Assembly (NCBI GenBank): GCA_027357125.1
Contig: DAHVVW010000104.1
Coordinates: 1-7,201, forward strand
Direction of reading: 5' to 3'
DNA length: 7,201 bases
Origin: Clostridiales bacterium
GTDB lineage: Bacteria > Bacillota > Desulfitobacteriia > Desulfitobacteriales > Desulfitobacteriaceae
The translations under genes were made by a program, and so were the position numbers. This document shows positions 5,853-7,201 of the stretch, piece by piece. Every line of letters starts with the position of its first letter. Within the stretch, counting starts at the first letter, position 1. Below the pieces are notes generated by a model. It searched no databases, was not told where the DNA came from, and saw nothing but the letters and a program-made list of their open reading frames with translations.

Positions 5853-6293
5853 TTATTCATCAGCCATAATAATGTCATCACTTGGCTCTTCCTTTTTCTT
5901 AAACATGCCGGACACTTTGTCTAAAAGGTCTGGCACAGCATCAATTACCCGATCTACAATTAAATTTCCTTCCACAGGCAACAGCCTTACCTGGCCATTA
6001 CCCACAACTAAAAAACCGACTGGCTGTACCGAAACTCCTGCCCCGCTGCCCCCCCCAAAGGGTAAACCAGACTTCTCGTTTTCCTGAGAATCCCCATTAT
6101 TCCCTTTGTGGCCCTCAGGCGGTGGAAACTCACTGCCACCGGCCGCGAAGCCGCAGGCCACCCTTGAGACCGGAATAATAACTGAGCCATCCGGAGTTTC
6201 AACAGCATCACCGACAATCGTATTCACATCCACCATCTGCTGAATGCTTTCCATTGCCGTTTTCATAAGAGCTTCAATTGGATGATTCGCCAT
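5853..6293 (-). CDS. ytfJ: Sporulation protein YtfJ (GerW family)
   Basis: YtfJ/GerW proteins are forespore-made proteins; in B. subtilis GerW is needed for germination with particular nutrients. The 146-residue protein is soluble. The N-terminal helix H-P-I-E-A-L-M-K-T-A-M-E-S-I (4-17) leads into T-I-V-G-D-A-V-E-T-P-D-G-S-V-I-I-P-V-S-R-V (25-45) and G-F-A-A-G-G-S-E-F (48-56). A polar, Gly/Asn-rich linker (about 57-77) follows, then G-G-G-S-G-A-G-V-S-V-Q-P-V-G-F-L-V-V (80-97), the family hallmark. The C-terminus is charged (K-K-K-E-E, D-D). ATG 6293 lies 5 bases after the DUF2953 stop, and its SD (GGGGG) is inside that gene, so the two are coupled. A DUF2953-ytfJ pair is a common clostridial arrangement. 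A strong terminator follows. Confidence 0.95.
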   Translation of the reverse strand: MANHPIEALMKTAMESIQQMVDVNTIVGDAVETPDGSVIIPVSRVACGFAAGGSEFPPPEGHKGNNGDSQENEKSGLPFGGGSGAGVSVQPVGFLVVGNGQVRLLPVEGNLIVDRVIDAVPDLLDKVSGMFKKKEEPSDDIIMADE

Positions 6294-6298
6294 CCCGT

Positions 6299-6946
6299 CT
6301 ACCCCCTTAGTTCACGCACCAGAGTCCGTGCCAAATTTAATCCGGCAAAAATAATATGGCCGATTCGCAACTTGAATATACAATGAATATCACACGAAAA
6401 CCCTTGTTTCTGAAAATCCGGTACGACTTCCAGCAGCGGTCGTTTCACCTCGACCTTAATCTGGCGGTAAAATCGGGCGAGAGAGTACCCGATGAGGGCC
6501 CAAAAAACGCCTGCAGCCAACCCGGTTTGCGACGGATCCTTATACCCTATGGCAAAGCGCCATTCCAACTCAGTGCAGTGAATACCCTGATAAAAACTGG
6601 CCTTCGCTTGCTGTAGCTTGGTTAAGAAATAGGGAAAGCGCGGCCAGAAACGGTAGAAGAATCGCTTATATACATAGCGCATGCGCAACTCGCTCTTACC
6701 CTCACGTTTACCGGCAATAGCAGAACTGACAGTCTGTTTTAATTCTAGTTGCGGCCCTTGCTCCCATTCCAATTGAACGGTGGGAATCTCCACATGAAAC
6801 TTCCAAATCCCATGTAAGATGCTTAATTCGAGCTCAATATGATCATGCTCTTTAATTCGCCGGTAACGGAAATCCACCACCGCTCTGAGGGCCATCACAA
6901 CAGCAAGCCACAAGAGCGCAGCGATGAGGAACGCCAATAAGCGCAC
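6299..6946 (-). CDS. DUF2953 family membrane-anchored protein
   Basis: The function is unknown. The 215-residue protein has an N-terminal membrane helix (3-24) and then a mostly strand-rich soluble domain, probably outside the cytoplasm or facing the forming spore. The family signature is C124-T-E-L-E-W-R-F-A-I-G-Y-K-D-P-S-Q-T-G-L-A-A-G-V-F-W-A-L-I-G (124-153), followed by P-L-L-E-V-V-P-D-F (170-178) and the C-terminal C-I-F-K-L-R-I-G-H-I-I (189-199). In this copy the usual D-A-x-T-G motif reads D-P-S-Q-T-G. The start is GTG 6946 with GAGGTGG (6957-6951) close upstream. It is paired with ytfJ, the common clostridial arrangement, which suggests a sporulation role (inference). Its leader contains the heptad inverted repeat at 6963-7064, whose inner edge is only about 6 bases from the SD. 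Confidence 0.82.
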   Translation of the reverse strand: MRLLAFLIAALLWLAVVMALRAVVDFRYRRIKEHDHIELELSILHGIWKFHVEIPTVQLEWEQGPQLELKQTVSSAIAGKREGKSELRMRYVYKRFFYRFWPRFPYFLTKLQQAKASFYQGIHCTELEWRFAIGYKDPSQTGLAAGVFWALIGYSLARFYRQIKVEVKRPLLEVVPDFQKQGFSCDIHCIFKLRIGHIIFAGLNLARTLVRELRG

Positions 6947-6962
6947 GGAACCACCTCGGAAT

Positions 6963-7064
6963 CAGAAGTCAGAAGCCAGAAGTCGGAAGTCGGAGCCATG
7001 CCGGTATGCTAGGCCCGGCATCTTTCATCCAATCGGACCACGGACTTCGGACCTCGGACTTCGA
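6963..7064. repeat. Inverted array of 7-bp repeats with a central palindrome
   Basis: The left arm is a run of heptads: CAGAAGT (6963), CAGAAGC (6970), CAGAAGT (6977), CGGAAGT (6984) and a partial copy at 6991. The right arm has four heptads in inverse orientation: CGGACCA (7034), CGGACTT (7041), CGGACCT (7048) and CGGACTT (7055). Between them ATGCCGG (6998-7004) and CCGGCAT (7015-7021) form a perfect 7-bp palindrome around a 10-base loop. The arms can pair over most of their length with about one mismatch per heptad, giving a possible hairpin or cruciform of about 100 bases. It lies between a terminator and the DUF2953 gene, inside its likely leader. The organisation resembles a REP- or MITE-like intergenic element built from short tandem heptamers, but no family is claimed. 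Confidence 0.75.
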
Positions 7065-7112
7065 TTTCACAGGATAGACAAACTCTAAAGTTTTAACCTT
7101 CCCTGGTGTAGC

Positions 7113-7144
7113 AAAAAATATACCGGGTTCACCACCCGGGATAT
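7113..7144 (-). terminator. Rho-independent terminator of the gene to the right of the window
   Basis: Reading on the minus strand, ATAT-C-CCGGGT pairs with ACCCGG-T-ATAT (7144-7118) with one internal mismatch and a 5-base loop, followed by a run of T (7118-7113). It should end a minus-strand transcript entering from beyond 7201. The DUF2953 operon then needs a promoter between here and 6946; I see no good consensus promoter in that interval. Confidence 0.75.
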
Positions 7145-7201
7145 TACATACCAGAGAATTACATATTTGATTATTGGTCAAAATATTTTATCCTATTCTT
7201 C

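Noticed and set aside
6963..7064. CRISPR-like repeat array
   Set aside because: Units are 7 bp, directly abutting and in inverted orientation, with no spacers.
6969..7181. 70-codon minus-strand frame at the right end
   Set aside because: It starts with TTG without an SD and runs through a rho-independent terminator and the heptad repeats.

Overview
This looks like chromosomal DNA of a spore-forming, low-to-medium G+C Clostridia-type Firmicute. The gene content (spmA, spmB, a ytfJ/gerW spore gene, a DUF2953 gene), the strong AAGGAGG-type ribosome binding sites and the intrinsic terminators resemble the Peptococcaceae/Desulfitobacterium/Desulfosporosinus group. The lineage is an inference from gene content and style; no phylogenetic marker is present to fix it.

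Layout. Positions 1-458 (minus) carry the N-terminal half of a polytopic permease of the ArsP_1/DUF318 (YraQ-like) family that runs off the left edge. It has its own promoter and a perfect AT-rich inverted repeat just after the predicted transcription start. Positions 459-884 are a 426-base divergent intergenic region holding that promoter, an unassigned G+C-rich structured segment ending in a rho-independent terminator (677-712, plus), and a leader for the plus-strand gene at 885-1397, which encodes a small YflT-like stress-protein homologue. From 1426 to 6946 all genes lie on the minus strand and read right to left: a DUF2953 membrane protein gene, ytfJ, a terminator, spmA, spmB, a DPM1-like family 2 glycosyltransferase, an ArnT/PMT-like family 39 membrane glycosyltransferase, and rluB. 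The right end (6947-7201) has no gene. It holds an imperfect inverted array of 7-bp repeats in the leader of the DUF2953 operon and a minus-strand terminator for whatever gene lies further right.

How it fits together. DUF2953, ytfJ, spmA, spmB and rluB form a sporulation and housekeeping neighbourhood (in Bacillus subtilis spmA-spmB are followed by ypuL/rluB). Here spmB and rluB are separated by a two-gene glycosyltransferase pair. The first enzyme would load a sugar onto a polyprenyl phosphate on the cytoplasmic side, and the second, a multi-pass enzyme, would move it onto an acceptor on the outer face. This pair is the most interesting biological departure in the window; its acceptor (lipid, wall polymer, spore surface or protein) cannot be read from the sequence. 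No CRISPR array, transposase, tRNA or rRNA was seen.
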